Of a stretch of 64,000 bases of DNA, positions 16,388 to 25,408 are shown piece after piece (the stretch's first letter is position 1; every line of letters begins with the position of its first letter). Made by a program: the position numbers and the translations under genes. The stretch comes from Pedobacter sp. GTDB lineage: Bacteria; Bacteroidota; Bacteroidia; Sphingobacteriales; Sphingobacteriaceae. The stretch is taken from assembly GCA_031119475.1 (NCBI GenBank), contig JAVHXV010000001.1:186001-250000 (forward strand). The letters run 5' to 3'. The notes below the pieces were generated by a model. The model was not told the DNA's origin. It was given only the letters and a program-made list of their open reading frames with translations, and searched no databases.

Positions 16388-17350
16388 CTAACGATCTCTT
16401 TCCAAGATCTGTTGAACCAGTTCCCTAAAATAGGTTTTCTTCTCTTCGGGCACATTCAGCGTATCGAGTGCCGTGTTGGCCTTTTCCAGATATTTGTCCA
16501 TTTCCAGTGTGGCCAATTCCCTGATCTGATATTTGTTGTACAATTGCGTAACCTGCGCAATTTTATCTTCCTGATTGCCACCAACGCTCGTTAGATAAGG
16601 GGTTTCCTCTACTTCGGCCAATGCCAAGGTCTTTAGGTGCATGAATGTCTTCTTGTTGGCAAGAATATCACCGCCAACCTGTTTTCCAAATTTCTCCGGA
16701 TTTCCATACACATCGAGCACATCGTCCTGAAGCTGAAAGGCTACGCCCAGGTTCTCGCCAAAATTGTACATCAACTCTGCTTCATCGGCACTTGCGCCAC
16801 CAACAATGGCCCCCAATTTCATGGCCCCACCCAACAGTACCGCCGTCTTGAGCCTGATCATTTCCAAGTATTCTGCAATGCTGACATCATTGCGCTGCTC
16901 AAATTCCATATCCAACTGCTGTCCCTCACAGACGCCCTGTGCGGTCGCGTTAAACGTGTCGAGTACTGGCTTGAGTACGTTGACTGCTACTTTTGATAAA
17001 TGCTTATTCGATTCGACCATCATGACATCGCCGCTCAATATGGCATTGTTAACGCCCCACTTCTCATGTACGGTCTGTTTGCCACGCCTAAGGGGTGCAT
17101 TGTCCATGATGTCATCATGCACCAAAGTAAAATTATGGAAGGTTTCAATGGCCAATGCCACATCCATTGCCTTTTCGATTTCAGTGGTAAACAGCTCGGT
17201 GGCCATTAAGACCATGACAGGCCTGATGCGTTTTCCGCCCAAGCTCATGATGTAACGGATCGGTGCATAGAGGTCAACAGGGTATTTGGGATAGTCTATT
17301 TGTGGAATTGCCTTTTCGATAAGGGCTTGTAGTGCTGTAGGACTGTGCAT
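16388..17350 (-). CDS. Polyprenyl diphosphate synthase family protein
   Basis: 320 aa trans-isoprenyl diphosphate synthase, which condenses IPP with allylic diphosphates to give quinone side chains or related polyprenols. The first aspartate-rich motif lies in LVHDDIMDNAPLRRGK near residue 95, the second in FQLQDDVLDVYG near 213, and GGKRIRP near 37 binds IPP. The residues upstream of the first motif (ETFHNFTLVHDD) include Phe, but the chain length cannot be fixed by eye. It ends against the shared terminator at 16331-16366. Nothing distinctive was seen in the 120 bp upstream. Confidence 0.93.
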   Translation of the reverse strand: MHSPTALQALIEKAIPQIDYPKYPVDLYAPIRYIMSLGGKRIRPVMVLMATELFTTEIEKAMDVALAIETFHNFTLVHDDIMDNAPLRRGKQTVHEKWGVNNAILSGDVMMVESNKHLSKVAVNVLKPVLDTFNATAQGVCEGQQLDMEFEQRNDVSIAEYLEMIRLKTAVLLGGAMKLGAIVGGASADEAELMYNFGENLGVAFQLQDDVLDVYGNPEKFGKQVGGDILANKKTFMHLKTLALAEVEETPYLTSVGGNQEDKIAQVTQLYNKYQIRELATLEMDKYLEKANTALDTLNVPEEKKTYFRELVQQILERDR

Positions 17351-17473
17351 GCTAATGGTTTTAACCGAACTCTGTAGATTTCTCCGGCGGTGAAGCCCTT
17401 TGAATAGTGCTGCAAAAATCGGTATACTTGACTAAACTTTCAACCAATTTGCCTATTTTTTTTCGATTTGTGC

Positions 17474-18673
17474 CTAAGGATTGACCATCGTACCAAATGC
17501 CGACTTGCCTTCCATCATCCTGATGAACGAATCTTCAAGGGCAGTCTGCTTCACAATGGGGTTGTCCTTCCAGAATTCCTGGTCATAATGAATTGACTTG
17601 ATGACTTTCTTATCCTCTACGTCTGCATTGAGCGACTTGAACCTTTTCGACTTTAATGCTGGGTCTATATGATAAACGTTGAGAAGCGAAGAGGCTGCAA
17701 GATCGAAATTTTTCTTGCCTGTACTGACGAAGACATTTACCTGCATAACGATGGTTTCCAATACAGGAATGTTGTCGCCTACATCCCGAAAGGTAGAAAT
17801 GGTGCTCAATAGGGTGGGACGCCTAAAAATGACGCCGCTGAGATAGAAGGGAAGATTGGAGGCTTCGTTCTCTAAACGATAGATGAAAAAGTTTTTTGTT
17901 CCGATGTAGAAAGTAGAACTGATGTTCAATTCTCCAAGTATCGGTCTTTTTAGGTGACAAGTAATAACCGCAATATCCTGTTCATCTTGTTCGATATACC
18001 GTTCTATAGAAATGTTAAAATGCTTAAGGTTATTGAGGCGTATACCATTATCACTCTGTAGAGGGGGCTGCATTCCACTAAATATAAATGTGAGGAAAGA
18101 TTGATTGTTGATCGAAAACTGATTATTATCTATCGAAGTGGCAAATCTGCTCTGTTTGGCCGACCATCCCTTTACACTTTCGGAACTCCACTTCAGATCA
18201 TAGAACAATTCATAAATTTCGCTTGGCTGTCCATTGATGGTTGTTAGTTGCCGATAGAAAGAATTGGCATAAACATACTTTCCGGCCGCTTCCTTTGCTT
18301 TTTTTAACGCCGCCGAAAGTATCCTTAACCCTTTGTCGGGTTCGATCACTACTTCCTTTAAAATGTTATTTGCTTGTTTCAGGTGTAATTCAAGGTTTTT
18401 ATCTTGCTGGGAAACCTTAAATTCTGTTTGCTGATAGCTGATGTGGCTGAGCCTAATCGTTATTGGAAAATTTGTTGTTTTTAGTACAAATTCCCCATTT
18501 TCATTCGTAATGGTCGCTTCATTGCTACCAACAATACCTATAGAAACATAGGAAACACCTTCACCAGTTTTGTCGTCCACTACTTTTCCTCCGATCGATT
18601 GTGCATCTGCCCATAATGGAAGTGCAAGGAGTAGCCAAAAATAGGCCAATAACTTTAGTTTCAAATTCATCAT
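17474..18673 (-). CDS. Carboxypeptidase-regulatory-like outer-envelope protein, copy 2
   Basis: 399 aa. A signal peptide (LLLALPLWADAQ) is followed by a carboxypeptidase-like regulatory domain (residues 26-108: IGGKVVDDKTGEGVSYVSI..., NENGEFVLK). The C-terminal part contains ALKKAKEAAGKY-YANSFYRQL, YELFYDLKW and the end motif DSFIRMMEGKSAFGTM. It overlaps its paralogue (18670-19851) by 4 bp (ATGA), so translation is coupled. No catalytic motif is visible; the role is unknown. Confidence 0.85.
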   Translation of the reverse strand: MMNLKLKLLAYFWLLLALPLWADAQSIGGKVVDDKTGEGVSYVSIGIVGSNEATITNENGEFVLKTTNFPITIRLSHISYQQTEFKVSQQDKNLELHLKQANNILKEVVIEPDKGLRILSAALKKAKEAAGKYVYANSFYRQLTTINGQPSEIYELFYDLKWSSESVKGWSAKQSRFATSIDNNQFSINNQSFLTFIFSGMQPPLQSDNGIRLNNLKHFNISIERYIEQDEQDIAVITCHLKRPILGELNISSTFYIGTKNFFIYRLENEASNLPFYLSGVIFRRPTLLSTISTFRDVGDNIPVLETIVMQVNVFVSTGKKNFDLAASSLLNVYHIDPALKSKRFKSLNADVEDKKVIKSIHYDQEFWKDNPIVKQTALEDSFIRMMEGKSAFGTMVNP

Positions 18674-19851
18674 GGATTAATCATCGTGCCAAATGCCGAC
18701 TTCCCTTCCATCATTTTGATGAATGAATCTTCAAGGGCGGTCTGCTTTACAATGGGGTTATCTTTCCAGAATTCTGGGTCATACTTGATCGATTCGATCA
18801 CGGTCCGATCCTTTGTTTTTCTATCCAGGTTATTAAATTTCTGGTCGTTGGGTGCAGCATCCGCTTTGTAGACGATCAAAAGGGAACTTAAGCCAACATG
18901 AAGTGGCCTTTCATTTGCGCTGAGGTTGAGGTACATTTTGGTCGACACGCTTTCTAAAACCGGAATAGCTGTATTGTTGCCATTAAAGGTAGCAACGGTG
19001 GTCGTAATGGGAGGAATTTTAGGAGAAACGCCCTTAAAATCCATCGGCAGGTTAAAAAGACTATTTTCTACGCGATAGATTTTAGAATCATCTACACCAA
19101 TATAGTAAGTAGTGTTCACGTAGTATAGGTTCTTTCTTGGGCTTTTATATTTACAGGTGATGACCGCAATTTTTTGATTGGCCTGCTCAATGTATTTCTC
19201 TATCGTAAACTGGTAAAGCGGTAAGGTCTGCAGGCTCACAAATTTTCCGCCTTTCTCTGGAAACAGATAGCCGCTATTTTTAAAGGTGAGGTAGGACATG
19301 TTGGTCAAGGTAAACATGGTTTCCTGACTACTCTGTGCATACCTGCTCTTTTTGGCCAACCAGCCCTGTACGCTCATGGTGTTCCATTTAAGGTCATAAA
19401 ACAATTCGTAGATCTGGCTTGGCGTATTATTGAGCGAGGTAAGCTGCCGATAGAAAGCATTTACATAAAAATTAAGGCTTCCCGCAATCTTGGCTTTCTC
19501 CAGCGCTTCCTTTACAATCCGCTGTGCCCTGAAAGGGTCAATCGTTACTTCGCTCAGGGAAATGCTTGCTGGCTTTAAGGAAATTACCAATTTTTCCTGG
19601 CTTTCGGTCAGGTCGAGCTCTGTTAACAGGTAGCTGACATGGCTAACGCGAAGTTTGGCTGGAAATGCAGGAGCTTTTAAGATAAAATCACCGTTTTCAT
19701 TACTGACCGAAGCTGCATTTGTGCCCACAATGCCTATGGAAACGAAAGGGATGCCGCTTCCGGTGACTTCATCAATAATTTTGCCCTGTATATTTTGCGC
19801 TCGGGCAAATATAGCGATCAAGATCAGGGATAGGCAAAGCAGTGGTCTCAT
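18670..19851 (-). CDS. Carboxypeptidase-regulatory-like outer-envelope protein, copy 1
   Basis: 393 aa paralogue of the next gene. It has a signal peptide (LCLSLILIAIFARAQ), a regulatory-like beta-sandwich (IQGKIIDEVTGSGIPFVSI), then ALEKAKIAGSLNFYVNAFYRQL, YELFYDLKW and DSFIKMMEGKSAFGTM. The two 3' ends are highly similar at nucleotide level (about 17480-17585 against 18675-18785), which suggests a recent duplication or gene conversion. It lies 3 bp after the RNase R stop codon, so read-through from rnr is likely. Confidence 0.85.
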   Translation of the reverse strand: MRPLLCLSLILIAIFARAQNIQGKIIDEVTGSGIPFVSIGIVGTNAASVSNENGDFILKAPAFPAKLRVSHVSYLLTELDLTESQEKLVISLKPASISLSEVTIDPFRAQRIVKEALEKAKIAGSLNFYVNAFYRQLTSLNNTPSQIYELFYDLKWNTMSVQGWLAKKSRYAQSSQETMFTLTNMSYLTFKNSGYLFPEKGGKFVSLQTLPLYQFTIEKYIEQANQKIAVITCKYKSPRKNLYYVNTTYYIGVDDSKIYRVENSLFNLPMDFKGVSPKIPPITTTVATFNGNNTAIPVLESVSTKMYLNLSANERPLHVGLSSLLIVYKADAAPNDQKFNNLDRKTKDRTVIESIKYDPEFWKDNPIVKQTALEDSFIKMMEGKSAFGTMINP

Positions 19852-19854
19852 CTA

Positions 19855-21990
19855 TTAATTCTGGATCAATGTGAAATCAATTTGGCGCTTGGAGAGGTCC
19901 ACTTTCTTGACCTTGATCTGAACTTCATCGCCTAGCTGATATTTTTTGTTTTTTCGCTGCCCTACAATGCAATAATTTTTCTCATCGAGTACATAGAAAT
20001 CATCTGTAATGTCCCGCAGGCGCACCATGCCCTCACATTTGTTCTCTACGAGTTCAACATACATCCCCCATTCGGTCACCCCAGAAATAATGCCAGTGTA
20101 GATGTATCCAACATGCTCTTCCAGGTATTCGGCCTGTTTATATTTGATCGAAGCCCTTTCCGCGTCTGCGGCACGTTTTTCCATGGCCGATGAGTGTGTG
20201 CTGGCCAATTCATACTCCTCTTCATTGGCCGATTTGCCACCCTCGAGGTAGAGCGCCAACAGGCGGTGCACCATCACATCTGGATAGCGGCGGATCGGGG
20301 AGGTGAAGTGCGTGTAATAATCGAACGCCAAACCATAATGACTGGTTTTTTTGGTCGTATAAATGGCTTTGGCCATTGATCGGATGGCCAGTTGCGTCAG
20401 CATGTTCTGTTCTTTTTTGCCTTCTACATCTTCCATCAGGTAATTGAGGGATTTGGCAATCTCTCGATCGGTCTTCATGTTGATCTTATATCCGAAACGA
20501 GCGGCAAAAGTGGCAAAGTTGTTCAGGTTTTCGAGATTTGGCGAATCGTGGGTACGGTATACGAAGGTATATTTTTGCTTGCCCTTGCCTTTTTTGGCGA
20601 TAAATTCGGCCACCTTTTTATTGGCGAGCAACATAAAGTCTTCGATGAGCTTATGCGCATCTTTTCGTTCCTTTACGTATACGCCCATGGGCTTACCGTG
20701 TTCATCCAATTTAAACTTGACCTCCGTACTCTCAAAGCTGATGGCGCCATTCTTAAATTTTCTGTCGCGGAGCTGATAGGCCAATTCGTTTAGCTTGACC
20801 AGTTCTTCGGCATAGTCTCCTGCCTTGTTGGTCAATACTTCCTGGGCCTCTTCATAGCTGAACCTCCGATCGGAATGGATAACGGTTCTTCCAAACCACT
20901 GCTGATGGATTTCTGCCTGGTCATCCAGTTCAAAAACCGCGGCAAAACAGAGCTTATCTTCGTTTGGCCGCAAAGAACAGACCCCATTGCTCAGGCGCTC
21001 GGGCAGCATGGGGATTACCCGGTCCACCAGATAGACCGAAGTGGCCCGTTCATAGGCTTCCTTGTCCAGCGCACTTCCAGGTTTCACATAATGGGATACG
21101 TCTGCGATATGTACGCCGATTTCATAATTTCCGCTTGGTAATTTTTTAAAGGAAATGGCATCATCAAAATCCTTGGCATCGGCCGGATCGATGGTAAATG
21201 TAGTCGTTTGCCTAAAATCCCGTCGGCCTTTCACTTCCTGTTCATGAACAGCTTCGGGAATGGCATTGGCCTCCTTTTCTACGGCATCTGGAAAACTCAA
21301 TGGAAAGCCATATTGTGCCAGGATGGCATTCATTTCTGTATTGTTCTCGCCTTCAGTACCCAGCACATGCAATACCTTGCCAATTGGATTTTTTGCGCCA
21401 TCTGGCCAATCTGTAATCCCTACCTGTACTTTTTGTCCGTTTTGTGCACCATTTAAATCGCTCAATGGAACAAAAATATCGTGCAGCATCTTGCGGTCGT
21501 CTGGAATGACAAAGGCAAAACGTTCAGAAATCTTAGCCACGCCGATAAAATCAGTTTTTGAGCGCGTGATGATTTCTACCACTTCACCTTCATTCTTCCT
21601 TCCGCTCTTTTTCTTGGCGAATACATACACCTTTACCTTGTCGCCATTCAAGGCATTCTTTAGTTTCCTAGGCGCAACATAGATATCCTTTTCAAATTCA
21701 TCATCGGGCACAATATATGCTGATCCATCGGCTGTCATGTCTACCGTGCCGATGATAAAGGTCTTAAGGTCTTTTAATTTGAATTTGCCGCGTTCGGGCT
21801 GGATAAATATGCCACTGCTAACCTGTTCTTTCAGTATTTCTAAAATCGTATCCGTATCTGCCTTATCTTTTAGATTTAACTTCGCTGCAACTTGCTTATA
21901 GTTTAAAGCAATATTTTTATTTTTTTCGAAAATATCACCGATCATCTTGGCTAAGACAAGTCTGACCTGAGAATTTTTATTTTTTGCCAT
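19855..21990 (-). CDS. rnr: Ribonuclease R (RNase II/RNB family exoribonuclease)
   Basis: 711 aa. Order: an N-terminal winged helix (YKQVAAKLNLKDKADTDTI), two cold-shock/OB domains (GTVDMTADGSAYIV; VYVFAKKKSGRKNEGEV), the RNB catalytic domain with TIDPADAKDFDDAIS carrying the metal-binding aspartates, and a C-terminal S1 domain (YTGIISGVTEWGMYVEL). RNase R degrades structured RNA 3'-5' with Mg2+. The length is typical for Bacteroidota, without the long Lys-rich tail of the E. coli enzyme. Confidence 0.96.
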   Translation of the reverse strand: MAKNKNSQVRLVLAKMIGDIFEKNKNIALNYKQVAAKLNLKDKADTDTILEILKEQVSSGIFIQPERGKFKLKDLKTFIIGTVDMTADGSAYIVPDDEFEKDIYVAPRKLKNALNGDKVKVYVFAKKKSGRKNEGEVVEIITRSKTDFIGVAKISERFAFVIPDDRKMLHDIFVPLSDLNGAQNGQKVQVGITDWPDGAKNPIGKVLHVLGTEGENNTEMNAILAQYGFPLSFPDAVEKEANAIPEAVHEQEVKGRRDFRQTTTFTIDPADAKDFDDAISFKKLPSGNYEIGVHIADVSHYVKPGSALDKEAYERATSVYLVDRVIPMLPERLSNGVCSLRPNEDKLCFAAVFELDDQAEIHQQWFGRTVIHSDRRFSYEEAQEVLTNKAGDYAEELVKLNELAYQLRDRKFKNGAISFESTEVKFKLDEHGKPMGVYVKERKDAHKLIEDFMLLANKKVAEFIAKKGKGKQKYTFVYRTHDSPNLENLNNFATFAARFGYKINMKTDREIAKSLNYLMEDVEGKKEQNMLTQLAIRSMAKAIYTTKKTSHYGLAFDYYTHFTSPIRRYPDVMVHRLLALYLEGGKSANEEEYELASTHSSAMEKRAADAERASIKYKQAEYLEEHVGYIYTGIISGVTEWGMYVELVENKCEGMVRLRDITDDFYVLDEKNYCIVGQRKNKKYQLGDEVQIKVKKVDLSKRQIDFTLIQN

Positions 21991-22175
21991 AGCTTTATTA
22001 TATGTTTCTAAGATAACAATTAAAAGACGGAATAGGTCAAGGATGATGTAATATCAAGTGCAGATAGGTGGTAATTCATTCTGAGATGCCTCAACCGTTC
22101 AGCTTGTCAAAAGGCTGGATACAATCAGCTCTCTGCAAAAATCCGCCGAGTTTTAATTTTCGTAGGTATTGGTTA

Positions 22176-22556
22176 ATGTATATCCAAAATCCTTTTCTAA
22201 AGATGCGCGCGCTGTTTCCCTGTCTATTTTTTTTGGTGTGGATGGTCACCTATTCAGCTCCTACATTGGCGGCAACCCCTGTAAATGGCCAGCAAGATTG
22301 TGGGCTGATCGTAAGTGGGGTATTCTATTCCAATGCCTATCCGCCTCCTGGCACGCCTGCGAAGAGTGGAACTTGCAGTTGGACAAAAACGAGCAATACG
22401 TCATGCGGAACTGCCAACTATGGTGGTACCAACTATACCTTATATCCGCATACCTATATCTGCTCGCTTCCACTTGATGATCAACTGGCGTACCTGGTTC
22501 CTTTGGCCGGGATTTTGTGCATTTGGACAATCAGAAGATCAAAAATAATATCCTAA
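22176..22556 (+). CDS. Small secreted protein with a possible C-terminal sorting signal
   Basis: About 126 aa from the ATG at 22176, with an alternative ATG at 22203; the longer frame from 22068 adds an improbable N-terminus. It has a signal peptide (FPCLFFLVWMVTYSAPTLAA), a small Cys/Gly/Thr-rich middle with five Cys residues, and a C-terminus made of PLDDQ, a hydrophobic stretch (AYLVPLAGILCIW) and the basic end RRSK. This tripartite tail resembles PEP/PID-CTERM-type signals handled by exosortases in Bacteroidota. No exosortase gene is in the window. Confidence in a real gene is moderate. Confidence 0.6.
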   Translation: MYIQNPFLKMRALFPCLFFLVWMVTYSAPTLAATPVNGQQDCGLIVSGVFYSNAYPPPGTPAKSGTCSWTKTSNTSCGTANYGGTNYTLYPHTYICSLPLDDQLAYLVPLAGILCIWTIRRSKIIS

Positions 22557-22604
22557 CTAACTAACTAACTAACCAACTAACCAACTAACCAACAAAACAA
22601 CTAT
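22553..22604. repeat. CTAA/CTAACCAA tandem repeat
   Basis: CTAACTAACTAACTAAC followed by CAACTAACCAACTAACC forms a 4- and 8-bp tandem array. It lies between the convergent small secreted protein gene and the ABC ATPase gene. It is non-coding and a likely slippage site. Confidence 0.8.
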
Positions 22605-22608
22605 ACAA

Positions 22609-24318
22609 TTAAACAGTCCTACCTGGTATTGCTGCGATCAATTTTTTGGTATACTCCTGTTGTGGTTCATTGTAGATGCGCTCCGGAAATCCTTCCTCTT
22701 CAATTTTTCCCTTGTTCATGACGATCATGCGGTCTGAAATGTGTTTTACGACAGCAAGGTCATGGGAAATAAAAATATAGGTGAGCCCAAATTCCTGTTG
22801 GAGCGACCTCAATAAATTGAGCACTTGGGCCTGTACCGATACGTCGAGGGCAGATACCGATTCGTCGCAGATGATGAACTTGGGCTGGAGTGCCAAAGCT
22901 CTGGCAATGACGATGCGTTGCCTTTGTCCGCCAGAAAATTCATGTGGATAGCGGTCAAAATGTTCGGGCTTTAGGTTTACTTTTTCGAGCAGGCTAATGA
23001 CGTGTGCTTTTCGTTCGGCATCACTGCTGAATACGTGATGCACCTGCAAAGGCTCCATAATCGCATTTCCAACGGTTATTTTTGGATTCAGCGAAGAATA
23101 GGGGTCTTGGAAGATCAGTTGGACATCTCTTCGCATCTTGCGCAATTCTTTTTTGTTCAGTTGCGTGAGGTCGGTACCATCAAATAAAATGGTTCCAGAT
23201 GTCGGTTCAACCAACCTCAGGATACTTCTTCCCAGCGTAGTTTTCCCACAGCCCGACTCGCCTACCAGGCCTAGGGTTTCTCCTGGGAATACATCAAATG
23301 TAATATGGTCTACCGCCTTGACGTGATCAGTGGCCTTGCCAAACAATCCTTTTTTGATCGGATACCAGGTGCAAAGTTCTTTCACCTGTAAAAGCGGTTT
23401 TTGCGTGTAAAGATGGTGACGTCTGGAGTCGATTTCCTCCTGTGTATAACTGTTGATATCCAGCAGGTGTTTGACCGATTCGTTCTGGTCTTCGTGTAAA
23501 AAATCGGCCACTACCGGTAGTTTTTTTAATCGCCGTTGTGGGGCTGGCCTGCAGGCCAATAATCCTTTGGTGTAAGGATGCTGCGGATTTTGAAAAAGTG
23601 CTTTTGCAGGTCCTTGCTCTACAATCTTTCCTTTGTACATCACCAGCAGTTCATCTGCGATCTCACTGATGACGGCCAGGTCGTGCGAAATGAAGATCAG
23701 GCCCATGTTGCGTTCGTTTTTCAGGCGTAGCAAAAGGTCAAGGATGGTTTTTTGAACAGTGACATCAAGTGCTGTAGTCGGCTCATCGGCAATCAATAGC
23801 TCAGGATTGCAGCTCAACGCCATCGCAATCATGACCCGTTGTTTCTGGCCGCCAGATAACTGATGCGGATAGCTTTCAAAGATGTTCTCTGGACGAGGCA
23901 GCTGTACTTCCTTAAACAGCTCAATGGTCTGCTTTTTAGCCGTTTCCTTATCGGTACGCTGATGGAGCATAATGGCTTCCTGTACCTGAAATCCACAGGT
24001 GAAAACCGGGTTGAGGGAGGTCATCGGCTCCTGGAAGATCATGGAAATCTTATTTCCACGAAAGCTTCTGATGGCCTGGTCGGAAAGTGCGAGTAGGCTT
24101 TGGTCATCAAAATTGATCTCGCCATGTATTTTTGTGTTTTCCGAATCGTGCAGGCGCATGATCGAAAAGGAAGTAACCGATTTGCCAGATCCCGATTCGC
24201 CTACAATCCCCAACACTTTCCCCTTGTCCAATTGGAAACTTACTTTGTGTACGGCTTCAGACCAGGTTTTGTCTTCCCGGTTATAAAATTCGATGGCCAG
24301 ATCTTTTACGTTCAGCAT
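22609..24318 (-). CDS. ABC transporter, two fused ATPase domains (oligopeptide/dipeptide type)
   Basis: 569 aa from the Met at 24318. Each half is an Opp/Dpp-type nucleotide-binding domain. The first has GESGSGKS, LSGGQKQRV and LIADEPTTALD; the second has GESGCGKTT, FSGGQRQRI and FIICDESVSALD. Oligopeptide-type C-terminal extensions (QNPQHPYTKGLLACRP) follow the first. The layout is like YejF/GsiA, fused DppD-DppF equivalents that power peptide import. No permease or binding-protein genes lie next to it. The first 7 bp overlap the end of the exonuclease gene. The longer upstream frame (to 24411) lies inside that gene and is rejected. Confidence 0.93.
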   Translation of the reverse strand: MLNVKDLAIEFYNREDKTWSEAVHKVSFQLDKGKVLGIVGESGSGKSVTSFSIMRLHDSENTKIHGEINFDDQSLLALSDQAIRSFRGNKISMIFQEPMTSLNPVFTCGFQVQEAIMLHQRTDKETAKKQTIELFKEVQLPRPENIFESYPHQLSGGQKQRVMIAMALSCNPELLIADEPTTALDVTVQKTILDLLLRLKNERNMGLIFISHDLAVISEIADELLVMYKGKIVEQGPAKALFQNPQHPYTKGLLACRPAPQRRLKKLPVVADFLHEDQNESVKHLLDINSYTQEEIDSRRHHLYTQKPLLQVKELCTWYPIKKGLFGKATDHVKAVDHITFDVFPGETLGLVGESGCGKTTLGRSILRLVEPTSGTILFDGTDLTQLNKKELRKMRRDVQLIFQDPYSSLNPKITVGNAIMEPLQVHHVFSSDAERKAHVISLLEKVNLKPEHFDRYPHEFSGGQRQRIVIARALALQPKFIICDESVSALDVSVQAQVLNLLRSLQQEFGLTYIFISHDLAVVKHISDRMIVMNKGKIEEEGFPERIYNEPQQEYTKKLIAAIPGRTV

Positions 24319-25031
24319 GATGATACTAAGGTAATACAATCTTCCGATATTGCATCCAATCCTTTGAAACGTAACAATATTTGTGCGGTAGTGATGACAT
24401 CTTTCTGGCAATAGCTGATGATGCGCGGTAGATTCTGCTCCTCATAATATACTGTCTTGACCATGCTGCCATCCATGTCATCTTTTGGTGTCGCGATGCC
24501 CAGTACGGCTGCCAGTAGATCTAATGAGGTGTAGTTTTTATAATCGCCAAATTTCCAGAGCTCTAGCGTATCAATGTGCTTCACTTCCCAAGGACGTTTT
24601 CCGGCCAATTGGAGCTGGGGAGGGATGGCAATCCCGTTAATGAGCATGCGGCGGCAGAGATAAGGGAAATCGAATTCCTTGCCATTGTGCGCACAAAGTA
24701 GAAGATCAGCTTTTTGTTCCCTGAGCAGCTGCGCAAAATCTCCGAGTACCTGTTTTTCATCCCCGCCGGCATGTGAGCCAATGCGGAAATGTTGTTTCCC
24801 ATTTGAATTGTAGAAAAATCCGACGCTGATACAGATCACCTGTCCGAACTCGGCCCAGATGCCGGCACGGTCATAAAATTCTTCAGCTGAAAATTCATCT
24901 TTTCTGGCCTGCCTGGTTTTTTGCTCCCAAAGATCCCGAAAATGGGGAGGGACCTGATCAAAATTTTCACATTGCGGAACAGTTTCGATATCGATAACAA
25001 ATACCTTATTTAAATTAACTTCTTTAAGCAT
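24312..25031 (-). CDS. DEDDy-type 3'-5' exonuclease (PolB-like exonuclease fold)
   Basis: 239 aa. The exonuclease motifs are in order: ExoI FVIDIET (D14, E16), ExoII CAHNGKEFDFPYL and ExoIII YCQKDVITT (Tyr three residues before Asp, hence DEDDy). There is no polymerase domain. These stand-alone proteins are often labelled 'predicted polysaccharide biosynthesis protein/3'-5' exonuclease' and the biological substrate is not known. Translation is coupled to the ABC ATPase by a 7-bp overlap. Confidence 0.85.
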   Translation of the reverse strand: MLKEVNLNKVFVIDIETVPQCENFDQVPPHFRDLWEQKTRQARKDEFSAEEFYDRAGIWAEFGQVICISVGFFYNSNGKQHFRIGSHAGGDEKQVLGDFAQLLREQKADLLLCAHNGKEFDFPYLCRRMLINGIAIPPQLQLAGKRPWEVKHIDTLELWKFGDYKNYTSLDLLAAVLGIATPKDDMDGSMVKTVYYEEQNLPRIISYCQKDVITTAQILLRFKGLDAISEDCITLVSSC

Positions 25032-25408
25032 AAATTAATGTTTAAGCGCGTTTAAATAGTGATAAATGAAGATAATTAAATAAGTGTTCCGTGCGAAAAA
25101 AAGTTGAATATCGAAGTCGGAAAGTCGTGAGACGGGAAGTCAGGAGATGGAGTCCGGGAGTCGAAGAGTCCAGCAGTCCAAGGTCAATTAAGTCGGAAAG
25201 TCGGGAGACGGGAAGTCCGGATGTAGAGTCCAGGAGTCGAAGAGTCCAGTAGTCCAGATTCGGCTTCGTCGGTTTTCACTTGAAAAGTTAATTTTAGTTA
25301 TGGTATTCAGAGATCTCTCGCAAGCTCGAGATGACAATTCTATCTGCCCCTACGCTTTATCGCTTTTCGCCCTGCGCCTTACGCTTATCGCTCTTCGCCC
25401 TCCGCTAT
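25032..25408. repeat. Intergenic region filled with AGTCC and CGCTT word repeats
   Basis: From about 25110 to 25260 degenerate words of the type GTCGGGAGACGGGAAGTCCGG and GAGTCGAAGAGTCCAGCAGT recur about every 10-20 bp, with the stretch GTCGGAAAGTCG repeated near 25117 and 25193. From 25345 to 25408 CGCTTTATCGCTTTTCGCCC words run up to the arginine decarboxylase stop codon. No gene or RNA structure is recognisable. Confidence 0.7.

Noticed and set aside
25120..25260. Small RNA gene in the AGTCC array
   Set aside because: There is no promoter, no stable unique fold and no terminator; the repeat nature explains the pattern.
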